DNA of 64,000 nucleotides from positions 1-64,000 of the forward strand of contig NZ_PGVF01000009.1 in NCBI RefSeq assembly GCF_002860285.1, in the 5' to 3' direction. Under the pieces are notes generated by a model. It worked only from the letters and a program-made list of their open reading frames with translations. It ran no database searches and was not told the origin of the DNA. Both the position numbers and the translations under genes were made by a program. Shown piece by piece: positions 9,938 through 17,937 of the stretch; positions within the stretch are counted from its first letter, which is position 1, and each line of letters starts with the position of its first letter. Source of the stretch: Bacillus sp. M6-12 (GTDB taxonomy: Bacteria > Bacillota > Bacilli > Bacillales > DSM-1321).

Positions 9938-10340
9938 ATCAGCTACCTCCTAATATTTGTTTTGCAAATCTTAGGTGTTTATGTCTTCGCCTACTAGTTT
10001 ATTTTGACTCAGTAAGGCATTTTTCCTCTTTGTATTACATGTTTTTACAAAAAATTCTGAATTTTTTAGCCTTCTTAATTAATTTCTTAACATATGCTGT
10101 GCTAAAATATTTTTGTTTTACAGCAGCCACGCTTCTTTTAATAGACCTATCCCAGCCTATTCATAAAGCTGTATGTAAAGGGGTTCGATTTTTTTTCGAT
10201 CTAGTATAGGTGTTAGTTTAAGCATTCTACTATCCTCCGAAAAACTGGTTCCTTTTATTATATCAAAACTGATGCTTAACAAGGCACCAGATTGTCGATA
10301 TGATGATAGCAATCTTAACACAGACTTTGGAGGAATAAAC
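9938..10340. other. Gene-free AT-rich stretch
   Basis: About 400 bases that should hold the promoter of the small reverse-strand gene and that of the acetyltransferase at 10341. An open frame on the plus strand (9916-10209) has no ribosome binding site and an AT-driven composition, so I do not call it. A weak inverted repeat (GCTGT ... ACAGC) lies near 10095-10123. Confidence 0.4.
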
Positions 10341-10781
10341 ATGAGCAAAAATATTATTAAAGAATTGACGTGCGAAAAGCTATGGATGGAAGCCTTTCCG
10401 GTCATGAAGCAGCTCAGGACACATCTGGACGAAAGCACTTACGTCAATCTTGTAAAGGAAGCACAGGAAAAGGAAGACTATAAGATGTTTGGTTTGGTGG
10501 CCAACGGCCGTATTGTTGCAGTGACAGGGTTTATGCCGATGATAACCCTATACAATGGACGGTTTATCTGGGTATGCGATTTAGTAACTGACCAGAACGA
10601 ACGCTCAAAAAATTACGGTGAAGAACTGCTCACCTTTGTCCATAAGTGGGCTGGCGAACACGGCTTCCATATCGTTTCGTTGTCATCAGGATTACAAAGG
10701 ACAGAAGCCCATCGTTTTTATGAACATAAAATGAATTATGAAAAAACTAGCTTTGTATTTTTAAAGAAATTGGAGAAATAA
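10341..10781 (+). CDS. GNAT family N-acetyltransferase
   Basis: 146-residue acetyl-CoA-dependent acyltransferase of the GNAT fold. The central strand and acetyl-CoA loop are in WVCDLVTDQNERSKNYGEEL, where NERSKNYG stands for the usual Q/RxxGxG/A, so the loop is somewhat divergent. The C-terminal HRFYEHKMNYEKTSF is the classic GNAT ending. GGAGG lies seven bases before the ATG at 10341. The substrate is unknown. Confidence 0.8.
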   Translation: MSKNIIKELTCEKLWMEAFPVMKQLRTHLDESTYVNLVKEAQEKEDYKMFGLVANGRIVAVTGFMPMITLYNGRFIWVCDLVTDQNERSKNYGEELLTFVHKWAGEHGFHIVSLSSGLQRTEAHRFYEHKMNYEKTSFVFLKKLEK

Positions 10782-10998
10782 ATACATATTAGTTTATGAG
10801 GCGTAACATGGGGAAAAATCACGATAATTTGGAGTCTTACCGTATTCCTTAAACAGAACTGGGCAGGACTGAGTTTAGAAGAAGTTGAAGCGGCCGCGGT
10901 TCAATTAAATAGTAAAATGAGGCAGTTTTTATTGAAAAGTTTATAAGTCTGAATAGTTTCAATTAAATAATATAGTCAAGAACTAGGGGGAAATTAAG
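10782..10998 (+). other. Intergenic stretch with a possible gene remnant
   Basis: One frame from about 10809 to 10946 stays open for some 45 codons without a start codon (WAGLSLEEVEAAAVQLNSKM near its end), which looks protein-like. There is no ribosome binding site. It could be the 3' end of a decayed gene; I do not recognise the family. Confidence 0.3.
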
Positions 10999-11295
10999 AT
11001 GATATTGGAAGTTGCCATGCTGCAAACAAAGCCCGGAAGCAAGAGTGAATTTGAAAAAGCATTTGCCAAGGCTTCCCGCATTATTTCTTCAATGAACGGG
11101 TATATATCCCATGAACTTCAACACTGTATGGAGATGGAGGGGAAGTATTTGCTGTTGGTTCAGTGGGAGAGCCTGGAAGACCATACAGTCGGATTTCGGG
11201 AATCTAAAGAATATCAGGAATGGAAAAAACTCCTTCACCATTTTTATGAACCATTCCCTACAGTGGAGCACTTCGAAAAAGTTGATCTTACCTAG
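10999..11295 (+). CDS. Antibiotic biosynthesis monooxygenase (ABM) domain protein
   Basis: 98-residue single-domain protein of the dimeric alpha/beta-barrel (ABM) fold. Typical elements are the N-terminal strand EVAMLQTKPGSKSEFEKAF, the SMNGYISHEL segment, the strand YLLLVQWESLEDHTVGFR and the final HFYEPFPTVEHFE. Members are cofactor-free monooxygenases or heme/quinone-modifying enzymes; many in Bacillus have no known substrate. AGGGGG lies before the ATG. The gene stands alone. Confidence 0.8.
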   Translation: MILEVAMLQTKPGSKSEFEKAFAKASRIISSMNGYISHELQHCMEMEGKYLLLVQWESLEDHTVGFRESKEYQEWKKLLHHFYEPFPTVEHFEKVDLT

Positions 11296-11364
11296 TTAGT
11301 AAGATCGCAAGTGACAAAACGTAAATTAGAAATTTAAATTGTAAGTGTAAGTTATGGATGCTAT

Positions 11365-11457
11365 TTGAAACCTTTTCTATAGTTAATATATACAATGCAG
11401 AAAAGGAGAATTAAGAAAATGGTATCCGCAGTCCAGGAAGTTCCTGCTTATAACTAA
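11365..11457 (+). other. Possible 12-codon gene with promoter and ribosome binding site
   Basis: A TTGAAA / TATACA promoter-like pair (11365-11394) is followed by AAGGAG and an ATG at 11419 that opens a 12-residue frame (MVSAVQEVPAYN), ending at 11457 exactly where a 17-bp hairpin starts. The arrangement looks like a complete micro-gene or a leader peptide, but the frame is too short to test for coding bias. Confidence 0.3.
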
Positions 11458-11496
11458 ACGCACAAACCGGCATTTGGAGATGCCGGTTTGTGCGTT
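11457..11496. terminator. Long perfect hairpin, probably bidirectional terminator
   Basis: 17-bp perfect inverted repeat starting AACGCACAAACCGGCAT with loop TTGGAG. It lies between the ABM gene or the micro-ORF and the convergent lipoprotein gene. A strong T-run is absent on either side, so termination may be weak or the hairpin may be an mRNA 3'-end stabiliser. Confidence 0.65.
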
Positions 11497-11506
11497 GTAG
11501 CAGTCC

Positions 11507-12337
11507 TTATTTTACATCAATTTTCTCTTCTAGATGATCATGAATTTCCCCTTTTTCAAGGTGGATTTTAATAGTATACACACCTTGTGCCGTGAAGGTT
11601 TTATTCAAGCTATATTTTCCATTCTCTCCTTCTTGGGCAGGCAGAAATTCGTGAGGCTCATGTTCTTCTTGCCATATTTCAAATCTCACATCTGCACCAG
11701 TTAGGGGCTGGCCGCCATTTTGTATGCTCGCTGTTAAGACAGCTTCCTCATTGGCATTAATACTAGTGCCAGCCTGGAAGTCAATCGCTGTATTGCCGTG
11801 GGCATGGCCATACGAATGTTCACTGCTTTCATTACCGTGCGAGTGCTCCGTACTATCATTCCCTTGAGGTTGTTGGGTTCCTTCATCTCCATGGGAATGT
11901 CCTGTGTTTTGACTTTGCTGAATTTGCTTTCCTGCAGCAGTATTCCCGCCTGTACCTACCGATATCTCTTTCTTTGGCATATTATGCATGCTTCTGGCCG
12001 TCACGTGGGCTACAACAGTGTACTTTCCATCCTCTGTAAAGGTGTATTTAATAGCATACACGCCTTTTCCTTGATGCTTTGCTGGAATCATTTCAGTATC
12101 TTCCTGGCCTGCTTTTCCAATTTCAAATTTTACTTCATCAGCATCATCAACTTTTTCATTACCCTGGGTGACAGCAGCTTGGATGTTCACACTTACATTC
12201 GCTTTGAGTGTTTCAGGCATTTTAATAACTACATCTATTAATTCAGGTACTTTATCATTTTCTGCCGGCTTTTCATCTTTAGAGCAGCCAGCCATCACAA
12301 AAATCAGGGATATTAAAATTAAAATAATTTGTTTCAT
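11507..12337 (-). CDS. Lipoprotein with two YtkA-like domains and a His-rich linker
   Basis: 276-residue membrane-anchored lipoprotein. The signal peptide MKQIILILISLIFVMAGC ends in a lipobox with Cys at the cleavage point. Two Ig-like YtkA/FixH-type domains (about residues 30-120 and 185-275) share the pattern G.Y.I...FTxxGxYTVxxHV. They are joined by a linker rich in HSHG, EHSHG, EHSYG and HAHG, which suggests Cu or Zn binding outside the membrane. The start is the ATG at 12337 (TTGGAG upstream); the longer frame to 12406 has no signal peptide at its start. YtkA-like domains are linked to copper or heme-copper handling in the family; the role here is inferred. Confidence 0.8.
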   Translation of the reverse strand: MKQIILILISLIFVMAGCSKDEKPAENDKVPELIDVVIKMPETLKANVSVNIQAAVTQGNEKVDDADEVKFEIGKAGQEDTEMIPAKHQGKGVYAIKYTFTEDGKYTVVAHVTARSMHNMPKKEISVGTGGNTAAGKQIQQSQNTGHSHGDEGTQQPQGNDSTEHSHGNESSEHSYGHAHGNTAIDFQAGTSINANEEAVLTASIQNGGQPLTGADVRFEIWQEEHEPHEFLPAQEGENGKYSLNKTFTAQGVYTIKIHLEKGEIHDHLEEKIDVK

Positions 12338-12569
12338 TGCTAACTCCAATTCTAGGTTTTTATTAATTTTAAACACAAAGTATATTATACCTAATTTAAT
12401 AAACATTTGCAGTGAAAGTTTTAGTACTGCTGTAATAAGGGCTTATTTATTGATATCGCGGCCAATCCATTGACCATATAATACAATGGGTTTCCTGATC
12501 CTGTGAAAACGAATGGGAGAGTTTTGAAGCATGCAGTATGGCGCAATAGCCTGAAAGGAGTTTAAAAAG

Positions 12570-13091
12570 ATGGGTTTTATTACACTAGCGGTGGCGAAGA
12601 AGTTATTACATGAAGCCGAACAGAGGGCAAAAAGGATTGGTGTGTCAGCAGTCATTGCCGTTGTGGATGAGGGCGGCCATTTGGCTGCCTGCCACCGGAT
12701 GGATGATTCGCCTATTGCCAGCATTGAACATGCCCAGGATAAGGCTTGGACAGCGGTTGCAATGAAAAGGCCCACTTCGGAGCTGGCGAGCCTGGCTGCC
12801 CCTAATGGTGAACTGTTTGGAATAAACAAAACAAATAATGGCCGGGTTGTTATTTTGGGGGGCGGAATTCCGATTTTAATGAATGGGAAAATTGTAGGTG
12901 CCGTTGGTTCCTGCTGCGGGGACACAGACCATGATATAGAGATCTCACAGGCAGCTGTTGAGGCACTCAAAATAGAGGAACAAGCCGAAAGTTCTGACGC
13001 CCAGCCAACTGCAGCCCGCCAGCACCAGAATTATCTCCAGGAATTTTATGAACAGCATCTGGGGCTGGTAAATGATGCTAGAAGTAATTAA
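12570..13091 (+). CDS. GlcG/HbpS family heme-binding protein
   Basis: 173-residue protein of the GlcG/HbpS (DUF336) family. Seen: AVIAVVDEGGHLAACHRMD, the Asp/His-rich segment ASIEHAQDKAWTAVAM, and the glycine-rich loop GRVVILGGGIPI followed by GAVGSCCGDTDHDIEIS. Members bind heme or act as corrinoid/cobalamin adenosyl-transfer helpers; the exact function is not fixed. AAGGAG lies upstream of the ATG. The last 30 residues (after AVEAL) are an uncommon polar extension. A hairpin terminator follows at 13106-13135. Confidence 0.8.
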   Translation: MGFITLAVAKKLLHEAEQRAKRIGVSAVIAVVDEGGHLAACHRMDDSPIASIEHAQDKAWTAVAMKRPTSELASLAAPNGELFGINKTNNGRVVILGGGIPILMNGKIVGAVGSCCGDTDHDIEISQAAVEALKIEEQAESSDAQPTAARQHQNYLQEFYEQHLGLVNDARSN

Positions 13092-13105
13092 AATTCTAAT
13101 AGGTT

Positions 13106-13135
13106 CCTCTCTGTAAATCCAGGGAGGGCTTTTTC
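13106..13135 (+). terminator. Terminator after the GlcG-like gene
   Basis: Short stem CCTCTCT / AGGGAGG with a T5 tail. Medium strength. Confidence 0.6.
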
Positions 13136-13344
13136 TGTGGAATTGAATGATAGCAACCTAAATGGTCATAAGCAAGCTCACAAATAGAATGTTAATTTTT
13201 TAATAGTAATACTGCTGCTGAAAATGTATAATTTTTCTAAATGGAAAAAACGCAGGTTTATATTTAATGGAAATATATATTTCGTGTAGGGTTGCCAATA
13301 AAATGAAAATGAATCCAATTCATTGATAGAAATGAGAGTTAATT

Positions 13345-13842
13345 ATGTCTGAATTGAATTATGTTCTCCTGGAACAAATCGAAAAAAGCGACAGGATTAA
13401 ATATTTTGATTACTTGCTAATGGCCGATGAAAGCGAGGAAGTCGTTAAAGAATATTTATTTGATGGAGATCTTTTTGCGATTATTCTTGATGGCAAAGCT
13501 GCAGGAGCGGTATTGTTTACTTTTGAGACACATGATGTGGTTGAATTAAAAAATATTGCCATCTCGTGTAATGAAACGGGAAAGGGAATAGGTAAATTAG
13601 TGATAGAGAAGGCGTTTTCTATTTATAAAAAAAGAAATTATAAAAGAATGATTGTGGGGACGGCAAACTCCAGCATTGATAACCTTGCGTTTTATCAAAA
13701 GGCTGGGTTTCGTATGTATGAAATCAAAAAAGATTTCTTTAAAAAATATCCTCAGCCTATATATGAAAACGGGATAAGAGCATTGGATATGCTGATGTTC
13801 TATAAAGAGCTGCAGGTTCCGCTGATGAAACAATCCCGTTAA
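13345..13842 (+). CDS. GNAT family N-acetyltransferase
   Basis: 165-residue GNAT acyltransferase. The acetyl-CoA loop is clear: NETGKGIGKLV (Q/RxxGxG/A type) after VELKNIAIS, and the family ending NLAFYQKAGFRMYEI is present. The extra tail (FFKKYPQPIYENGIRALDM) resembles the YkkB group of Bacillus acetyltransferases. Ribosome binding is weak (GAGAG). It lies 37 bases before another GNAT gene, so they may be co-transcribed. Substrate unknown. Confidence 0.8.
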   Translation: MSELNYVLLEQIEKSDRIKYFDYLLMADESEEVVKEYLFDGDLFAIILDGKAAGAVLFTFETHDVVELKNIAISCNETGKGIGKLVIEKAFSIYKKRNYKRMIVGTANSSIDNLAFYQKAGFRMYEIKKDFFKKYPQPIYENGIRALDMLMFYKELQVPLMKQSR

Positions 13843-13879
13843 GCTGTTCATGAAGTTATTCTGAAAGAGAGGTACCAAT

Positions 13880-14320
13880 TTGGAAATTAGAAAACCATCC
13901 AGCAAGGAATTAGAAGAAATTATTAAACTATCACCTCAAGCCTTATATGAAGGTACGATAGGAAGGGCCAAACCGACAGATGAAAATATTAAACAGCTTG
14001 TTTTACCGCTTTTGGAAAAGGGATGTAGTTATCTCATCGCGTCAGATGAAGGCAGCGTATTGGGCTGGGTATTAATTGGATTCAGCAAAGACCAATTTAC
14101 CGGGAACGAAATTGGCTTTATTTATGAGCTATATGTAAAAGAGAGCTTCAGAGGAAAAGGAATTTCGAAGCAATTGATGAAAAGCGCCATTGAGAGCCTA
14201 ACAAATGCCGGGAAACCTGAAATCCGTCTAAGTGTCTTTGCGGATAATGAGGCCATTAAACTTTATGAAAAAATGGGATTTAAAAAGCGCAGTATTACAA
14301 TGAGCCTTTCTGTAAATTAA
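13880..14320 (+). CDS. GNAT family N-acetyltransferase (TTG start)
   Basis: 146-residue GNAT protein. ELYVKESFRGKGISKQLM is the acetyl-CoA-binding motif with the proper RGKGIS loop; the ending NEAIKLYEKMGFKKRSI is typical. GAGAGG sits seven bases before the TTG at 13880; no ATG fits nearby. It is likely to share a transcript with the upstream GNAT gene. Substrate unknown. Confidence 0.8.
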   Translation: MEIRKPSSKELEEIIKLSPQALYEGTIGRAKPTDENIKQLVLPLLEKGCSYLIASDEGSVLGWVLIGFSKDQFTGNEIGFIYELYVKESFRGKGISKQLMKSAIESLTNAGKPEIRLSVFADNEAIKLYEKMGFKKRSITMSLSVN

Positions 14321-14324
14321 TTCA

Positions 14325-14355
14325 AATAAGCCCATGCATGCCAGCCGGGCTTATT
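14325..14355. terminator. Hairpin between convergent genes
   Basis: Stem AATAAGCCC / GGGCTTATT separates the GNAT gene from the convergent VOC gene. A weak T-rich flank makes it a likely shared terminator. Confidence 0.55.
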
Positions 14356-14360
14356 GGCGT

Positions 14361-14723
14361 TTAGTGAATAAACTGCAGGTACTCCAGGATATTTCCAAAC
14401 GGATCCCGGAAGCTGATAAATTTTCCTGGCGGGCAGTCAGCTGGTTCTTCCATTACAAATTCTACATTATGTTCTCTTAACTTTTTGACAGTTTGATGGA
14501 TATCTTCAGTTTTGAGTGCTAGTACAACACCGGATACATTTTCCCCGGGGTTGAAGGATGCACTTTCAGCCTCTTCAAGGACGATCGGCACTTCACCATG
14601 GAGGAGTGACACGATTTTAGGGGTATATTGTTTATTTACCTTAAATCCTAAAACAGCAGTATAAAAATTTACCGCTTCCTGGATATCGGGCACATAAACT
14701 CCAATTACACAAACCTGGCTCAT
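14361..14723 (-). CDS. VOC (glyoxalase/bleomycin-resistance) family protein
   Basis: 120-residue single VOC domain with two beta-alpha-beta-beta-beta units. Seen: the start VCVIGVYVPDIQEAVNFY and the ending FISFRDPFGNILEYLQF, where the final Glu is a usual metal ligand. The His expected early (often HV.L.V.D) is replaced by Cys-Val, so metal binding may be altered. AAAGGAGG precedes the ATG. Members act in glyoxal detoxification, dioxygenase reactions or drug binding; the function here is not determined. Confidence 0.8.
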   Translation of the reverse strand: MSQVCVIGVYVPDIQEAVNFYTAVLGFKVNKQYTPKIVSLLHGEVPIVLEEAESASFNPGENVSGVVLALKTEDIHQTVKKLREHNVEFVMEEPADCPPGKFISFRDPFGNILEYLQFIH

Positions 14724-14877
14724 CTGCTTTTTCCTCCTTTAATATGATTCTCTTAAATATTCTATAAAAAATGTATATCCTCCTGCTTGGAAATCTAGTT
14801 TTCTGATATGTTCCAGATAAGGTATACTAAAAAAGGAAAATGCCGGTTATTGAGTAAATTCCAGAAAGGGTGATTTC

Positions 14878-15642
14878 ATGAGAATCATTTCGATTTGTCC
14901 CAGTAATACGGAATTGATGGAATACCTCGGTTTGACAGATCTTCTGGTTGCTGTAGATGATTTTTCAGACTGGCCGAACGCTATTGCAAATTTGCCGCGG
15001 CTAGGCCCGGATTTATCAATTGACATGGATTTGCTCGAGAAATTGAAGCCTGACTTGGTTTTGGCTTCTTTAAGTGTGCCGGGGATGGAAAAAAATGTGG
15101 AAAAGCTTCGGGAACGCGGAATCCCGCATATTGTCCTCAATCCGCAAAGCTTAACAGATATCGAGCAGGATCTGATAATAACGGCAGATGCGCTAAATGT
15201 ACATGAACGCGGCATAGAGGCAGCAAAGCTTTTTCGTTCCAGGCTGGAGGCTGTGAAGGAAATCGGGTCTATAATGGCTGAAAAGCCGAAGTTATATTGG
15301 GAATGGTGGCCTAAGCCTATTTTTACACCTGGTAAAATCAATTGGCTGACAGAAATATCGGAAGCGGCCGGTGCCAGTAATGTGTTTGCGGATGTCGAGC
15401 TGGCAAGCGTTCAGACTGATTGGGAAGATGTGTTACATCGTCAGCCTGACTTTATCTGTCTTGCCTGGGTTGGAGTCAGGAAGAAGAAAGTACAGAAAAG
15501 TGTTGTAATAAAACGGGACGGATTTGAAAAACTGACAAACATAGATGACAGCCGGATATTAATTCTTGAAGAAGAATTATACTGCCGGCCTTCCCCTCGG
15601 CTGCTTGACGGTTTGGAAAAACTGGTTAAGCTAATTCATTAA
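14878..15642 (+). CDS. BtuF-like cobalamin/metal-chelate binding protein without signal peptide
   Basis: 254-residue protein of the class III periplasmic-binding fold (BtuF/FhuD type). It starts IISICPSNTELMEYLGL and has LLEKLKPDLVLAS, AAGASNVFAD and QPDFICLAW. Unlike transport receptors it has no signal peptide or lipobox at the start, and the first residues already form the first strand, so it should be cytoplasmic. Such signal-less relatives exist in Bacillaceae; a role in corrinoid handling is possible. AAAGGGTGA precedes the ATG. It lies 36 bases before a GNAT gene, possibly one transcript. Confidence 0.7.
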   Translation: MRIISICPSNTELMEYLGLTDLLVAVDDFSDWPNAIANLPRLGPDLSIDMDLLEKLKPDLVLASLSVPGMEKNVEKLRERGIPHIVLNPQSLTDIEQDLIITADALNVHERGIEAAKLFRSRLEAVKEIGSIMAEKPKLYWEWWPKPIFTPGKINWLTEISEAAGASNVFADVELASVQTDWEDVLHRQPDFICLAWVGVRKKKVQKSVVIKRDGFEKLTNIDDSRILILEEELYCRPSPRLLDGLEKLVKLIH

Positions 15643-15678
15643 TTGCCTGCCAAATCATAGAGGAATAGGGGGAAAAAC

Positions 15679-16140
15679 ATGCTGGTAAAGCTGAATGCTG
15701 CAGATAGAGAAACAGCAAAGGAAATCATTAAAGTTCAAATTCCTGCCTATAAAGTAGAAGCTGAAATTATAGGATTTTATGGCATCCCGCAATTAAGTGA
15801 CACCTTGGAAACTATAGTTAATTGTCAGGAAAACTTTATAGGATACTTCTTGCATAAGGAATTGGCTGGATTTATATCTTTTACTGAAACGGTAGATGAG
15901 CTGGACATTTGCCGTTTAGTTGTTCATCCGGACCATTTTAGAAAAGGAATCGCAAGGCACCTGGTCAATCACGTTGTAACAGAGGTAAGTAAAGGAAGAA
16001 ACATAGTTGTTAGTACTGGAGCTGCGAATACCCCGGCCAAGAATTTATACAAAAGCTTTAACTTTATTGAAGTCAGGGAGGCAGAAGTTGGCCCTGGCAT
16101 CTTCATTACTCTCCTCGAAAAGAAACAGCTGGAACATTAA
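15679..16140 (+). CDS. GNAT family N-acetyltransferase
   Basis: 153-residue GNAT enzyme. The core is ELDICRLVVHPDHFRKGIARHLV, with the acetyl-CoA loop FRKGIA, and the C-terminal PAKNLYKSFNFIEVRE. It starts at an ATG behind AGGGGG and is probably co-transcribed with the BtuF-like gene. No partner suggests the substrate. Confidence 0.8.
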   Translation: MLVKLNAADRETAKEIIKVQIPAYKVEAEIIGFYGIPQLSDTLETIVNCQENFIGYFLHKELAGFISFTETVDELDICRLVVHPDHFRKGIARHLVNHVVTEVSKGRNIVVSTGAANTPAKNLYKSFNFIEVREAEVGPGIFITLLEKKQLEH

Positions 16141-16230
16141 GCTGCCCCGCTGGAGTTACAACTTGAAACGGGGAATGATATAGCGACCATTTTACATTAT
16201 AAATTGCACTGGTTAAGAACCGCCAAAACA

Positions 16231-16257
16231 AGTTGTCCTAGCGACAGCTTTTTTTTG
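16231..16257 (+). terminator. Terminator (start of repeat copy A)
   Basis: Stem AGTTGTC / GACAGCT followed by T8. It ends the acetyltransferase unit and forms the left end of the intergenic repeat that follows. Confidence 0.75.
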
Positions 16258-16425
16258 TGGAAAAGGGGCGGAGCGGCGCAGTTCGGCGAAAAAGATTATT
16301 AAAATTATTAGGAAGTTGTATGGTTACGCTTTACTCATACCGCCTAATTTATTTAGATGTGCTGACTATTTATGCTTATTTCCATGCAAAGGCTGGAAGT
16401 AAAAGTTTTTTGTTAATATTTTTAT
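16231..16425. repeat. Intergenic repeat, copy A
   Basis: This AT-rich spacer shares ordered blocks with 27733-27945: a hairpin with a T-run, CGGAGC, GTTCGGCG, TTAGGAAGTTGTA, ACCGCCT, TATTTCCATG and TGGAAGTA. The blocks keep their order and roughly their spacing while the sequence between them differs. The GTATG / CATAC arms inside copy A correspond to shorter TGTA / TACA arms in copy B, which would fit a conserved RNA fold. No protein frame is conserved. Confidence 0.55.
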
Positions 16426-16428
16426 TTA

Positions 16429-16478
16429 TTGACAATAAAAATATTTATGTGTATTAATATTTTATGAGCATAAAATAT
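16429..16478 (+). promoter_or_regulatory. marR promoter with overlapping palindromic operator
   Basis: The -35 TTGACA (16429-16434) and -10 TATTAA (16452-16457) are 17 bases apart. A 22-base palindrome ATATTTTATG-AG-CATAAAATAT (16457-16478) abuts the -10 box and covers the start site. Its position and symmetry fit autorepression by the MarR protein encoded next. Confidence 0.75.
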
Positions 16479-16506
16479 ATTTGATTTTAAAGGAGTAATG
16501 AAAGAA

Positions 16507-16968
16507 ATGAATGAGATTACTTCATATGTAAAAGAAGCATTCGCTCTTTTAGAAAAAGTGAACTCAAGTATAGTGAAGGAGCACGAATCACTTTTTAGCC
16601 ATGATCTTACTCCAAAACAGATGCTATTACTGCAGATTGTTAGAGATGAAAAAGAGGTAACTGTAAATCAATTATCTGAAAAGTTAGCGTTTTCTCCTAG
16701 TTCAGTCAGCCAAATTCTCGGAAGGCTGGAAAATGATCAGTATGTCAAAAGAAGCATCAATGCTCAAAATAGGAGAGAGGTCTTGGTTGCTCTTGATAAA
16801 AAGGGAACGAAACTGTTCAAAGAGTATGACAGGGTGGATAATTTGATAATAGAGAAATATTACTCCCATTTTTCCCTTGATGAAGTTATTCAATTTAGGG
16901 ATTTGGTAAGCAAGCTATATCAAGTAATTCAGTTAAAAAGAAGTGAGGGAGAAGAAAGTGAGCGGTAA
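16507..16968 (+). CDS. MarR family transcriptional regulator
   Basis: 153-residue winged-helix regulator. The recognition region reads TVNQLSEKLAFSPSSVSQIL, followed by the wing GRLENDQYVKRSINAQNRREVLVALDKKG, which is characteristic of MarR. I use the ATG at 16507 because the ATG at 16498 lies only two bases from AAGGAG. The gene overlaps the following acetyltransferase start by 11 bases, so the two are co-translated. The palindrome in its promoter suggests it represses its own operon; the ligand is unknown. Confidence 0.88.
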   Translation: MNEITSYVKEAFALLEKVNSSIVKEHESLFSHDLTPKQMLLLQIVRDEKEVTVNQLSEKLAFSPSSVSQILGRLENDQYVKRSINAQNRREVLVALDKKGTKLFKEYDRVDNLIIEKYYSHFSLDEVIQFRDLVSKLYQVIQLKRSEGEESER

Positions 16969-17851
16969 ACACAGTAAAATATCTGATTTAGTTTTTAAAA
17001 AAGGTTATCAGGAAGATATCCGACTACGGAATAGTTTTAATGAACTGGCGTCCAATGTATTTGGGATCAGCTTTGATGAATGGTACCAAAAAGGATATTG
17101 GACTGATAAATATGTCCCGTTCTCTTACATAAGAGAAGATAAGGTAATTGCCAACGTCTCTGTAAACAAAATAGACTTTGTCATCAATGGGGAAACGAAG
17201 CGGGCAATACAGATCGGTACAGTGATGACAGATCCTGAACATCGAAACCAGGGTCTTTCTCGAAAGCTAATAGATTTGGTCTTTGAAGAATACGAAGATA
17301 CATGTGATTTAATTTATCTTTTTGCCAATCAATCAGTATTGGATTTCTATCCTAAATTCGGGTTTCGGGCAATAGAAGAAACGCAATTTTCTATGGAATA
17401 TAAGGGAGGCTTTAAGCAGGGGCAAGATCTTAGAAGGTTAAATGGCTATAATGAAGAAGATTTACACTTCATTTATCATTTCGCTGCTGACAGACAGCCA
17501 GTTTCTAATATACTCGGCACCATGAACACCCAGGAGCTATTGATGTTTTATTGTGTTAATGTATTTCATCAGGATGTATATTACATAAAGGAACATGACA
17601 TCCTGGCTATTTTTCAGCATCATGGAGAAGAAATGCACATATTCGATATAATCAGTCATCAAAACTTTGAGTTTGAAAATCTGCTGAAAAAAACAGTTCT
17701 TGCTGAAACAAAAAAGATTGTCTTCCATTTTACACCTGATTTCAAAACTGAAACCAGGCCTTTCAAAGGCAGTGAAGTCTTATTTGTTAAATCCAAAGGT
17801 GAAATTGTCATGCCTGAAGCATTTAAACATCCGTTAACATCCCAAGCATAA
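16958..17851 (+). CDS. GNAT family N-acetyltransferase, MarR-controlled
   Basis: 297-residue acyltransferase. The N-terminal half holds a complete GNAT domain: AIQIGTVMTDPEHRNQGLSR contains the acetyl-CoA loop RNQGLS, and SVLDFYPKFGFRAIEE is the C-terminal GNAT helix-strand. The second half is a further degenerate alpha/beta domain, so the protein may be a two-domain GNAT. The GTG at 16958 has GAGGGAG six bases upstream. Overlap with marR shows one operon, so the substrate is probably related to the MarR ligand. Confidence 0.82.
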   Translation: MSGKHSKISDLVFKKGYQEDIRLRNSFNELASNVFGISFDEWYQKGYWTDKYVPFSYIREDKVIANVSVNKIDFVINGETKRAIQIGTVMTDPEHRNQGLSRKLIDLVFEEYEDTCDLIYLFANQSVLDFYPKFGFRAIEETQFSMEYKGGFKQGQDLRRLNGYNEEDLHFIYHFAADRQPVSNILGTMNTQELLMFYCVNVFHQDVYYIKEHDILAIFQHHGEEMHIFDIISHQNFEFENLLKKTVLAETKKIVFHFTPDFKTETRPFKGSEVLFVKSKGEIVMPEAFKHPLTSQA

Positions 17852-17869
17852 ACACTTATATTAATAACT

Positions 17870-17907
17870 GAAATAGCCGGGCCAAAGTTAGTTTGCCGGC
17901 TATTTTC
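17870..17907. terminator. Bidirectional terminator
   Basis: Stem GAAATAGCCGG / CCGGCTATTTTC lies between the acetyltransferase and the convergent small membrane protein gene. Confidence 0.8.
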
Positions 17908-17937
17908 ATGCTGAAAAAAAAAGGAGATACACATTCT

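Noticed and set aside
9916-10209. 97-codon frame on the plus strand
   Set aside because: Very AT-rich, Phe/Leu-heavy and without ribosome binding site; it also overlaps a better-supported small gene on the other strand.
12443-12970. 175-codon frame on the reverse strand
   Set aside because: It lies opposite the GlcG-like gene, has no ribosome binding site and its translation is the Ser/Pro/Ile-rich pattern of an antisense shadow.
16257-16457. 66-codon frame on the plus strand
   Set aside because: It lies in the intergenic repeat, is not conserved in copy B and has no start signal.
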